DNA from: an uncultured Prevotella sp.
GTDB taxonomy: Bacteria > Bacteroidota > Bacteroidia > Bacteroidales > Bacteroidaceae
NCBI GenBank assembly: GCA_900556795.1
Contig: USQD01000004.1
Span: 1 to 22,477 of the forward strand
Length of the DNA: 22,477 nt
Direction of reading: 5' to 3'
Made by a program: the position numbers and the translations under genes. The notes below the pieces were generated by a model, which was given only the letters and a program-made list of their open reading frames with translations, did no database searches and was not told the DNA's origin. Below are positions 8,731-15,779 of this stretch, in pieces (the first letter of the stretch is position 1; each line of letters begins with the position of its first letter).

Positions 8731-11031
8731 ATGAATCTAAAGAATTCAATTTATAAATTATCTTTTGCAGCAATGATTTCCATGATGGCAATGAATGCAA
8801 CCGAGATACAGGCTCAGGGCGTGGTTCCTGCACAGAAGGGTGAAAAGACCTTCACCTTGGAGGATTTGAACTTCGGCGGCAACAACTATCGCAACATGGT
8901 GGCAAAGAACCGCTGGTGTACCTGGTGGGGAAATGAACTCATCCGCCAGGACGTGGAGGCTTGCTATCTCGTGAACAAGGCTACGGGCAAGGAGACCAAA
9001 CTCTTCGGCATCAACGATATCAACCAGTGGATCGCTCCTACCAAGGACATCAAGGTAAGAGCTCTCTACAACGCTCAATTCCCTTTTGCAGGCAAGAGCA
9101 TCGTAATGGTAAGCAATGGCAGCAAGACCTATACCATCGACTTCAAGAAGCATAAGTTACTGAGCGAGATGGAGTTTGCTGACGGCGAAAACCTCCTCGA
9201 GGCGAACGCCCAGCAGAATGCATTCGCCTATATGAAGGGAAGCAACCTCTATGTGCGCACCTTCAACGTAGCCAACAATGCCATGACAAGAGAGAAGAAG
9301 TCTCACGATTTCCAGATTTCTACAGACGGTAGCCGCTCTATCGTATATGGTCAGAGTGTTCACCGCGATGAGTTCGGCATCAGCAAGGGTACCTTCTGGA
9401 GCCCTAACGGCGAACTGCTCGCCTTCTACCGCATGGACCAGAGCATGGTAACAGATTATCCGCAGGTGGATATCCCGGAGATTGATTACTTCAATCATCC
9501 TGAGACAGAGACCTGCTGCGCCAAGCCTGCACCAGACAAGTATCCGATGACAGGCGAGACATCACACAAGGTAACCGTAGGCGTGTTCGACTGCATGACC
9601 GGCAAGACCGTCTATCTGAAGGCTGGCGATCCAACCGACCGCTACTTCACCAACATCGCATGGAGTCCGGACAGCAAGACCATCTATATGTTCGAACTGA
9701 ACCGCGACCAGAACGACTGTCGCCTTACTGCCTACAGTGCAGAGACTGGCGAGAAGACAGGTGAACTCTATCGCGAGACCGATGAGAAGTATGTAGAGCC
9801 TTGCCACCCAATCCAGTTCCTGCCTTGGGACAACAACAGCTTCATCATGCAGAGCCGCAAGGATGGCTACAACCACCTTTATCTCTGCACCCTGGGCAAA
9901 CACGGCAGCCGTATGGCAAGCAACACGGAATCGCTCGAAATCAAACAGTTGACTTCCGGTAAATGGGAGGTGATGGAAGTGCTCGGCTTCAACGCCAAGC
10001 GCAAGAGCATCATCATCGCATCCAACGAGTGCTCTCCTATCCAACGTAACATCTTCGTGGTGGATACCAAGACCGGCAAGCGCACCATGATGGACGACTG
10101 CGGCAAGGGATGGCACAACGCTACCCTGAGCGAGAACGGTCAGTTTATCTATGACAACTACTCTACTCCAACCGTGCCTCGCAAGATTGCCATCGTGAAC
10201 ACCGAGAACGGCAAGCGTGCCGCTTACTTTACAGCCGAGAACCCTTGGAAGGGGTACAATGTACCAGAATATAGCTGTGGCTCCATCAAGGCTAACGATG
10301 GAGAGACCGACCTCTACTGGAGAATGGTGAAGCCAGTGAACTTCGACCCCAACAAGAAGTATCCTACTATTATATATGTATATGGCGGTCCTCACGCCCA
10401 CAACGTGGATGCCCGCTGGAACTACTCTAGCCGTGGCTGGGAAACCTACATGGCAGAAAAGGGCTATCTTCTCTTCATCCTCGACAACCGTGGCAGCGAG
10501 AACCGTGGCAAGGCTTTCGAGCAGGCAACCTTCCGCCAGCTGGGTCAGGTGGAGATGAAGGACCAGATGAAGGGTGTAGAGTATCTGAAGACCCTGCCAT
10601 ACGTAGATGCCGACAAGATTGGTGTTCACGGTTGGAGCTTCGGAGGATTCATGACCATCTCATTGATGACCAACTATCCTGACGTATTCAAGGTAGGCGT
10701 AGCAGGCGGTCCGGTAATCGACTGGCACTGGTACGAGGTGATGTATGGCGAGCGCTATATGGACACCCCACAGACCAACCCAGAGGGTTACAAGAAGACA
10801 TCCCTGCTCTATCAGGCTAAGAACCTGAAGGGTAAGCTGCAGATTATCCAGGGCTTGAACGATGTAACTGTAGTGCCACAGCATTGCCTCACCTTCCTGA
10901 AGGCATGTATCGCAGCAGGTACACAGCCAGATTTCTTTGTATACCCAGGCGAACCTCATAACATGAGAGGTCACCAAAGCACTCACTTGCATGAGCGCAT
11001 CAGCAATTACTTCTTCGACTATTTGAAGTAA
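8731..11031 (+). CDS. Secreted S9B serine peptidase, dipeptidyl peptidase IV / prolyl tripeptidyl peptidase family
   Basis: The 766-residue exopeptidase probably removes proline-terminated di- or tripeptides from peptide N termini in the periplasm. Residues 1-28 are a signal peptide (basic start, hydrophobic core, cleavage likely after IQA). A beta-propeller follows, then the alpha/beta hydrolase domain from about 530. The nucleophile is S636 in GWSFGG, with D711 (GLNDVTVV) and H743 (GEPHNMRG). The gaps of 75 and 32 residues equal those I recall for the P. gingivalis tripeptidyl peptidase triad (S603/D678/H710). E214 in HRDEFGISKG matches the Glu that holds the substrate amino terminus. The start at 8731 gives the signal peptide, and any earlier start would fall in the terminator. 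No promoter motif is clear. Whether it releases di- or tripeptides is open. Confidence 0.92.
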   Translation: MNLKNSIYKLSFAAMISMMAMNATEIQAQGVVPAQKGEKTFTLEDLNFGGNNYRNMVAKNRWCTWWGNELIRQDVEACYLVNKATGKETKLFGINDINQWIAPTKDIKVRALYNAQFPFAGKSIVMVSNGSKTYTIDFKKHKLLSEMEFADGENLLEANAQQNAFAYMKGSNLYVRTFNVANNAMTREKKSHDFQISTDGSRSIVYGQSVHRDEFGISKGTFWSPNGELLAFYRMDQSMVTDYPQVDIPEIDYFNHPETETCCAKPAPDKYPMTGETSHKVTVGVFDCMTGKTVYLKAGDPTDRYFTNIAWSPDSKTIYMFELNRDQNDCRLTAYSAETGEKTGELYRETDEKYVEPCHPIQFLPWDNNSFIMQSRKDGYNHLYLCTLGKHGSRMASNTESLEIKQLTSGKWEVMEVLGFNAKRKSIIIASNECSPIQRNIFVVDTKTGKRTMMDDCGKGWHNATLSENGQFIYDNYSTPTVPRKIAIVNTENGKRAAYFTAENPWKGYNVPEYSCGSIKANDGETDLYWRMVKPVNFDPNKKYPTIIYVYGGPHAHNVDARWNYSSRGWETYMAEKGYLLFILDNRGSENRGKAFEQATFRQLGQVEMKDQMKGVEYLKTLPYVDADKIGVHGWSFGGFMTISLMTNYPDVFKVGVAGGPVIDWHWYEVMYGERYMDTPQTNPEGYKKTSLLYQAKNLKGKLQIIQGLNDVTVVPQHCLTFLKACIAAGTQPDFFVYPGEPHNMRGHQSTHLHERISNYFFDYLK

Positions 11032-11063
11032 AACTTGCAAAAAAATATATTTTATGTAAATAT

Positions 11064-11095
11064 TTTGCCTAATTCATAGGATTTTAGTAACTTTG
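11064..11095 (+). promoter_or_regulatory. Bacteroidetes-type promoter of purD
   Basis: TTTG at 11064-11067 and TAACTTTG at 11088-11095 are separated by 20 bp. The start codon is 65 bases further on. No purine riboswitch-like fold was recognised in this leader. Confidence 0.8.
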
Positions 11096-11159
11096 CAGCA
11101 AAATGGAGAAATTAAGTATCCTAAGGTAAAATATCACAGGAACTATTAAACGTACAACG

Positions 11160-12428
11160 ATGAAAATATTATTGTTAGGAGGCGGTGGACGCGAGCACGC
11201 CTTAGCTTGGAAAATCGCTCAGAGCGAAAAGTGTGAGAAACTTTTTATCGCTCCAGGTAATGCCGGTACTCAGAATGTCGGCGAGAACGTGAATATCAAG
11301 GCTGACGACTTCGAGGCTCTGAAGAACTTCGCTGTCGAGAACGGTGTTGATATGGTTGTTGTTGGTCCTGAAGACCCATTGGTAAAGGGTGTTTATGACG
11401 ACTTCAAAACCGATCCTCGCACCAAGAACATTCCTGTAATCGGTCCTTCAAAGGCTGGTGCTGTATTGGAAGGCAGCAAGGACTTCGCCAAGAAGTTTAT
11501 GAAGCGCCACAACATTCCTACAGCTCAATACGAGACTTTCGATGGCGAGCATGTAGAGGAAGGTCTTAAATTCCTGGAAACCTTGAAGGCTCCATACGTA
11601 TTGAAGGCTGACGGTTTGTGCGCAGGTAAGGGTGTTCTCATCCTCCCTACCTTGGAAGAGGCGAAGAAGGAGTTCAAGGAGATGCTGGGCGGTATGTTCG
11701 GCAATGCTTCTGCACGTGTGGTTATCGAGGAATTCCTGAGCGGCATCGAATGCTCTGTCTTTGTTCTCACAGATGGCAAGAACTATAAGATTTTGCCTGA
11801 GGCTAAGGACTACAAGCGTATTGGTGAGCATGATACCGGTTTGAATACTGGTGGTATGGGTAGCGTTACCCCAGTACCTTTTGCTACCAAGGAATGGATG
11901 CAGAAGGTAGACGAGCGCATCATCCGTCCTACAGTAGAGGGACTTGCAGAAGAGAACATCGACTACAAGGGCTTCATCTTCTTCGGACTGATCAACGTTG
12001 AGGGCGAACCAATGGTCATCGAGTACAACTGCCGTATGGGCGACCCAGAGACAGAAAGTGTCATGCTCCGATTGAAGAGCGACATCGTAGACCTCTTCGA
12101 AGGTGTTGCTGCTGGCGACCTTGACAAGCGAACCATCGAGTTTGATGAGCGTTCTGCAGTCTGCGTCATGCTCGTGAGCGGCGGTTATCCAGAGGCTTAC
12201 AAGAAGGGCTATCCTATCGAAGGTATCGACAAGGTTGAAGGTTCTGTAGTATTCCACTCCGGTACAACGATGAAGGATGGACAGGTAGTAACCAACGGTG
12301 GTCGTGTCATCTGCGTAAGCAGCTACGGTAAAGACAAGGAAGAAGCCTTGAAGAAGAGCTTTGCCGAGGCCCAGAAGATTCAGTTCACCGACAAGTACTT
12401 CCGTTCTGACATCGGACAGGACCTTTAA
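11160..12428 (+). CDS. purD: Phosphoribosylamine--glycine ligase (GAR synthetase)
   Basis: The 422-residue cytoplasmic enzyme joins phosphoribosylamine and glycine with ATP, the second step of de novo purine synthesis. The N-terminal motif [16 protein letters not shown] is diagnostic. An ATP-grasp domain follows (about 100-295), with the lid/loop [14 protein letters not shown] and the metal-binding stretch [12 protein letters not shown] starting at 288. The C-terminal domain has the usual [14 protein letters not shown]. Length is that of the family. It is read from its own promoter. The next gene on the same strand starts 23 bases after the stop with no terminator between, so read-through is likely. 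Codon use is that of a well-expressed core gene. Nothing is missing. Confidence 0.97.
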   Translation: MKILLLGGGGREHALAWKIAQSEKCEKLFIAPGNAGTQNVGENVNIKADDFEALKNFAVENGVDMVVVGPEDPLVKGVYDDFKTDPRTKNIPVIGPSKAGAVLEGSKDFAKKFMKRHNIPTAQYETFDGEHVEEGLKFLETLKAPYVLKADGLCAGKGVLILPTLEEAKKEFKEMLGGMFGNASARVVIEEFLSGIECSVFVLTDGKNYKILPEAKDYKRIGEHDTGLNTGGMGSVTPVPFATKEWMQKVDERIIRPTVEGLAEENIDYKGFIFFGLINVEGEPMVIEYNCRMGDPETESVMLRLKSDIVDLFEGVAAGDLDKRTIEFDERSAVCVMLVSGGYPEAYKKGYPIEGIDKVEGSVVFHSGTTMKDGQVVTNGGRVICVSSYGKDKEEALKKSFAEAQKIQFTDKYFRSDIGQDL

Positions 12429-12451
12429 TTGTACATTATTAATTGACATTG

Positions 12452-13420
12452 ATGTTAAGAAAAAAAACTTTTCAAAATAAAGTAGCACCTAGTCGCTACG
12501 CACTACCAATCACTGCAACCCTTGCCACTATGGTTTGGGTTGCAGTAGGTTTTATAGAGGGTAACATTTGGCTTAATTTTGCTTTTACCATCATATCTAC
12601 ATTACTGATGGTAGAACTCAACAACCACAACTCTCTGATGCGTACCTACAGCCGAATGGTTTCGTGCAGTTTTCTGGTACTAGTCACCATGACTTGTCTA
12701 CCAACCCCATCTTATAAAGCCAATATCGTGTCGATGTGTTTCATCGCCTTCTATCTCATTATATGGAATAGCTATCAGGATAAACGGTCGGCAGGATGGA
12801 CTTTCTATGCCTTTACCTGTATCGGACTCGCTTCGATGGTATTCATACAGATAGGTTATTTCTTACCGATATTATGGCTGATGATGAGGGTATTCACCAA
12901 TTCCTTCAGTATCAGAAACTTATTTTCCTCATTCATCGGAATCATCCTGCCTTACTGGTTCTCGGCAGGATACTACGCCTATACCAACAACATCGATGGA
13001 CTTGTCAGCCATTTTACAGAATTCATCAACTTTCATGAGTTGTTTGATTATTCAAGGGTAACCGACCATGAAGTCGTCAACCTGATATTCATCACCATTC
13101 TGGGCATTATCGGTTCTATCCACTTCCTGCACACAGCATACGCAGACAAGATTCGTACGAGAATGATATACGAGTCGTTCACCATGGTGAACTTCGTGAG
13201 CCTCGCCTTCATCATCCTGCAGCCTCAGCACATCAAGGAGTTAGGCAGCATCATGATAGTAAACACGGCACCACTCATCGCTCACTTCATCACCTATACC
13301 AAGGGAAAAATAACCAATATCATGTTTATCACGATGCTCGTGATAACTGTCTTGATATTATTATACAATATATTCATTCCTGAAACTGTATTATTACAGG
13401 CTGTTCAAGGATTAAATTAA
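12452..13420 (+). CDS. Polytopic inner-membrane protein of unknown function
   Basis: I do not recognise a functional family with confidence. The 322-residue protein has a short basic N terminus (MLRKKTFQNK) and roughly 8-10 hydrophobic helices. The first spans about residues 17-35 and the last about 290-310. A hydrophilic stretch lies around 180-200. Conserved-looking polar positions within or between helices include LMVELNNHN (about 50-58), NSYQDKRSAGW (about 105-115) and the LPYWFSAGYY segment. It has no signal-type cleavage site and no recognisable catalytic motif. The start at 12452 gives a sensible N terminus. It follows purD by 23 bases and precedes the YqaA-like gene, so it is probably expressed from the purD promoter. 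Confidence 0.8.
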   Translation: MLRKKTFQNKVAPSRYALPITATLATMVWVAVGFIEGNIWLNFAFTIISTLLMVELNNHNSLMRTYSRMVSCSFLVLVTMTCLPTPSYKANIVSMCFIAFYLIIWNSYQDKRSAGWTFYAFTCIGLASMVFIQIGYFLPILWLMMRVFTNSFSIRNLFSSFIGIILPYWFSAGYYAYTNNIDGLVSHFTEFINFHELFDYSRVTDHEVVNLIFITILGIIGSIHFLHTAYADKIRTRMIYESFTMVNFVSLAFIILQPQHIKELGSIMIVNTAPLIAHFITYTKGKITNIMFITMLVITVLILLYNIFIPETVLLQAVQGLN

Positions 13421-13435
13421 GTGTTCACGGATAAA

Positions 13436-13464
13436 GTTTGATGTGTTGAAACGCTGCATCAGAC
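13436..13464 (+). other. Imperfect intergenic hairpin, possibly a decayed terminator
   Basis: GTTTGATG at 13436-13443 can pair with CATCAGAC at 13457-13464 (one G/T wobble), extended by two wobble pairs, around a 9-base loop. It resembles the terminators at 8668 and 19222 in its TTTGATGT core but lacks a T tract, so strong termination is unlikely. Confidence 0.4.
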
Positions 13465-13485
13465 CAATTAAATGACGAATTGACA

Positions 13486-13938
13486 ATGAGTTGGATTATC
13501 AGTTTCTTAATCGACTGGGGCTATTGGGGCATGCTTGCCGCAGCTTTTCTGGCAGGTTCTTTCTTCCCATTCAGCAGCGAGGCTGTAATGGCAGGCTTGC
13601 AGGCAGCCGGACTAGAGCCTCTCCCCCTCGTTATCTACGGCAGCATCGGCAATGTGCTTGGTTCCATGTTCAACTACGGTGTGGGCAGAATGGGTAAGAT
13701 GGAATGGATAGAAAAATATCTGCACGTGAAGAAAGAAAGCTTGGATAAGGCTGAGCGTTTCATGGCAGGCAGAGGCGCCTGGATGGGCTTCTTCGCCTTT
13801 CTCCCACTATTGGGAAGTGCCATCACCATCGTTTTAGGCTTGACAAGAGCCAATATTCCGATTTCGATACTCAGTATCACCATCGGAAAAGTACTAAGAT
13901 ATGTTTTATTGGTCTATGGACTGAGTTTTATCGTTTAA
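13486..13938 (+). CDS. YqaA/DedA-like small membrane protein (VTT domain)
   Basis: A 150-residue integral membrane protein with the pattern of the YqaA branch of the DedA/SNARE-associated (VTT) superfamily. It has an early GSFFPFSSEAVMAGL motif (equivalent to the 'P.PSE' reentrant loop) and then GSMFNYGVGRMGKMEWIEKY. A second reentrant-like segment reads FFAFLPLLGSAITIVLGLTRANI. DedA relatives move lipid carriers or other lipids across the inner membrane or support proton-motive-force balance. The role of YqaA itself is not established. The ATG at 13486 is chosen over a TTG six bases upstream. It lies 65 bases after the membrane protein and only two bases before the lipoprotein gene, so it is very likely in one operon with the metal transporter genes. 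Confidence 0.85.
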   Translation: MSWIISFLIDWGYWGMLAAAFLAGSFFPFSSEAVMAGLQAAGLEPLPLVIYGSIGNVLGSMFNYGVGRMGKMEWIEKYLHVKKESLDKAERFMAGRGAWMGFFAFLPLLGSAITIVLGLTRANIPISILSITIGKVLRYVLLVYGLSFIV

Positions 13939-13940
13939 TT

Positions 13941-14819
13941 ATGAAGAGATTTTTATACCTTATTATAATATGCGCCCTAATGGTTGGCTGCAAAAGCAAC
14001 CAGCAAAAGGCTGGCATGGCTGAAAGTAATGCCAAGCCTACTGTAACCGTTACCATCCCTCCCTACCAATATTTCGTAGAGAAAATTGCCGGAGACAAGG
14101 TAGATGTCAACGTAATGGTATCGAATGGTAACAACCCTGAAACATACGAGCCAAACGCCCAGCAGATGATGGAACTCTCCAATAGTGCACTCTATCTGAA
14201 AGTGGGCAGCATCGGCTTCGAGCAGACTTGGATGAAGAAACTGCAGGACAATGCTCCTGACATGAAGATGATTGATACCTCTGTGGGCATTACGCCAGCC
14301 AAGACACCTGGCGGCAATATAGACCCACATGTATGGATGAGTTGCAAAAACGCCCGCATCATCTCCAGCAACATCTTTAAGGCACTCTGTCAACTGGAAC
14401 CGGAAAACAAGACTTTCTTCCAAAAAAACTATCAGCAGTTGCTCAGCAGCATCGACAGGCAGGACAGCATCATCAGAAAGAGTTTCAAGGATAATCCGGA
14501 GATGGTTCGCAAGTTCGTCATCTATCACCCTATCCTCACCTACTTCGCACGTGATTACCAATTGGAGCAGCTTGCCATCGAGGAAGAAGGCAGGGAGCCA
14601 AGCGCCGCCCAGCTGAAGAGTCTCATCGAGAGAGCCAGAAAGCAAAAAATCAGATACTGTCTCATACAGGCTGAATTTGCCAACCGCAACACCACGACAT
14701 TCATCAAGGAAAGCCAAACCAAGGCGATGGATATCAACCCATTGCAGGCAGATTGGGCCAATGCGATGAAAGAAGTATCTCTGGCGGTACAGGGCAAAAA
14801 GATTGTTGCAGGGAAGTAA
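13941..14819 (+). CDS. Metal ABC transporter substrate-binding lipoprotein (ZnuA-like, cluster A-I)
   Basis: The 292-residue lipoprotein captures Zn2+ or Mn2+/Fe2+ in the periplasm for an ABC importer. The lipobox LMVGC places the lipidated cysteine at C17. Metal-site positions can be aligned with the family. E67 in NPETYEP stands where ZnuA has His in PHDY. H130 lies in DPHVWMS, H196 in YHPILTYF and E245 in QAEFANR. The site is therefore two His plus two carboxylates, closer to the Mn-type proteins than to three-His ZnuA, so specificity is uncertain. The His-rich loop of many zinc binders is absent. The gene starts two bases after the YqaA-like stop. The ATPase follows after a 125-base repeat-rich gap. 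Confidence 0.9.
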   Translation: MKRFLYLIIICALMVGCKSNQQKAGMAESNAKPTVTVTIPPYQYFVEKIAGDKVDVNVMVSNGNNPETYEPNAQQMMELSNSALYLKVGSIGFEQTWMKKLQDNAPDMKMIDTSVGITPAKTPGGNIDPHVWMSCKNARIISSNIFKALCQLEPENKTFFQKNYQQLLSSIDRQDSIIRKSFKDNPEMVRKFVIYHPILTYFARDYQLEQLAIEEEGREPSAAQLKSLIERARKQKIRYCLIQAEFANRNTTTFIKESQTKAMDINPLQADWANAMKEVSLAVQGKKIVAGK

Positions 14820-14827
14820 GCTCCACA

Positions 14828-14918
14828 CGCCCTGTAAGGGCAGAAGCTCCTAGCCCAGGGCATCGCCCTGGGTATAATAGCAGTTAACAAGGCGCCCTGT
14901 AAGGGCAAAAGCTTTGTT
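14828..14918 (+). repeat. REP-like palindromic repeat cluster
   Basis: Two direct copies of CGCCCTGTAAGGGCARAAGCT (14828-14848 and 14893-14913, one difference) flank a GC-rich hairpin. Each copy contains the palindrome GCCCT-gta-AGGGC. The central hairpin pairs 14853-14861 with 14865-14873 (cccagggc/gccctggg plus one wobble). The second copy is nested in an outer arm, aacaaggc (14886-14893) with gctttgtt (14911-14918). It begins nine bases after the lipoprotein stop. Such an arrangement is typical of REP/BIME-like dispersed elements and could also dampen read-through into the ATPase gene. Confidence 0.75.
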
Positions 14919-14930
14919 AGAACGATAACT

Positions 14931-14969
14931 AATCATAAAGTTCAATGTTCAAAGTTCAAAGTTCAAAGT
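14931..14969 (+). repeat. Dispersed GTTCAAA-type repeat, copy B (covers a start codon)
   Basis: This copy is 37/39 identical to 4753-4791. The two differences fall together at the 16th and 17th bases (TG here, AA there), and that TG creates the ATG at 14945. Three perfect tandem GTTCAAA units follow, encoding the first residues of the ABC ATPase. Confidence 0.85.
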
Positions 14970-15655
14970 TAATAGAGATTGAGCACCTGTCAGCTGGTTA
15001 TGACGGCAAACAGGTGCTCCACGACATCAATCTCACCATCTATCAAGACGATTATCTTGGTATCATCGGTCCCAACGGTGGTGGCAAGACCACCCTCATG
15101 CGCCTCATCCTGGGACTGATGAAGCCAACTGAAGGAAGAATCAGATATTATAAAGATGGACAGGAAGTCAAGGAAATCAGAATGGGTTATCTTCCCCAAT
15201 ACAACTCTCTCGACAAGCAATTCCCAATCTCCGTCTATGAAGTGGTACTATCAGGTCTCAGCAAGAGTCTCTTTTCGAGATATACGAAAACGCAGCATCA
15301 GCAGGTGCTCAATTGTCTCGAACGTATGCAATTGATGGAATTCAAGGACCGCCACATCGCAGCCCTTAGCGGTGGACAGCTGCAGCGAGTTCTCCTCGCC
15401 CGGGCTATTGTCTCAAAGCCGGATGTAGTAATCCTCGATGAGCCAAATACCTATATCGACCGCAGATTTCAAAAGCAGATGTACGAGATGCTGGAGCAGA
15501 TCAACAAGGAATGCGCCATCATCATCGTGAGCCACGACATTGCCGAAGTGCTTAATAATGTGAAGCACATCGCCTGTGTGAACCATCATCTGCATTATCA
15601 CGATACAGCAGATATGCCTAGAGAAAAACTGGAAGAACATTTTCTAAATGTTTAG
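14945..15655 (+). CDS. Metal ABC transporter ATP-binding protein (ZnuC-like)
   Basis: The 236-residue ATPase powers the metal importer whose binding lipoprotein is encoded just upstream. Walker A is GPNGGGKTT (42-50), then the Q-loop LPQYNS, the signature LSGGQLQRV, Walker B VVILDEP and the switch histidine in IVSHD. The only usable ATG ahead of Walker A is at 14945, inside the GTTCAAA repeat. It adds MFKVQSSK before the sequence LIEIEHLSAGY, where family members usually begin. The original start may therefore have been replaced by the repeat, or a non-ATG start inside LIEIE may be used. No permease gene follows; the next gene has its own promoter and is unrelated. Confidence 0.9.
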   Translation: MFKVQSSKLIEIEHLSAGYDGKQVLHDINLTIYQDDYLGIIGPNGGGKTTLMRLILGLMKPTEGRIRYYKDGQEVKEIRMGYLPQYNSLDKQFPISVYEVVLSGLSKSLFSRYTKTQHQQVLNCLERMQLMEFKDRHIAALSGGQLQRVLLARAIVSKPDVVILDEPNTYIDRRFQKQMYEMLEQINKECAIIIVSHDIAEVLNNVKHIACVNHHLHYHDTADMPREKLEEHFLNV

Positions 15656-15693
15656 GTAGATAATATAATAATGCCTAAAAAACAAGAACAAAC

Positions 15694-15725
15694 TTCAAGA
15701 TTATCTCATCTTTTTAGTATCTTTG
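15694..15725 (+). promoter_or_regulatory. Probable promoter of the DUF2723 gene
   Basis: The -7 box TATCTTTG is at 15718-15725 and is followed by CA as in the other promoters here. The -33 element is weak (TTCA at 15694-15697, spacer 20). The start codon is 55 bases downstream. Confidence 0.65.
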
Positions 15726-15779
15726 CAACGATTTATACACTTTAACAAAGAAATATAATACATTAAAGTTTAAACAATA

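Noticed and set aside
9562..10629. A long open frame (about 355 codons) on the minus strand opposite the S9 peptidase
   Set aside because: It lies wholly antisense to a well-supported gene with strong codon bias, which leaves antisense frames open. It has no recognisable protein pattern or promoter.
11448..12488. A long minus-strand frame opposite purD
   Set aside because: Same cause: antisense to a certain, codon-biased gene; the translation has no family features.
12429..13488. Similar AATTGACA strings just before two start codons (near 12441 and 13479)
   Set aside because: The shared string is short and AT-rich and can arise by chance. It is too weak to call a repeat or regulatory site.
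13977..14828. A minus-strand frame opposite the metal-binding lipoprotein
   Set aside because: Antisense shadow; the forward frame has lipobox and metal-ligand motifs.
14828..14969. Short repeats that might be a CRISPR-like array
   Set aside because: There are only two direct copies, the tandem heptamers have no spacers, and no cas gene is near. The structure fits REP-like and simple-repeat elements.
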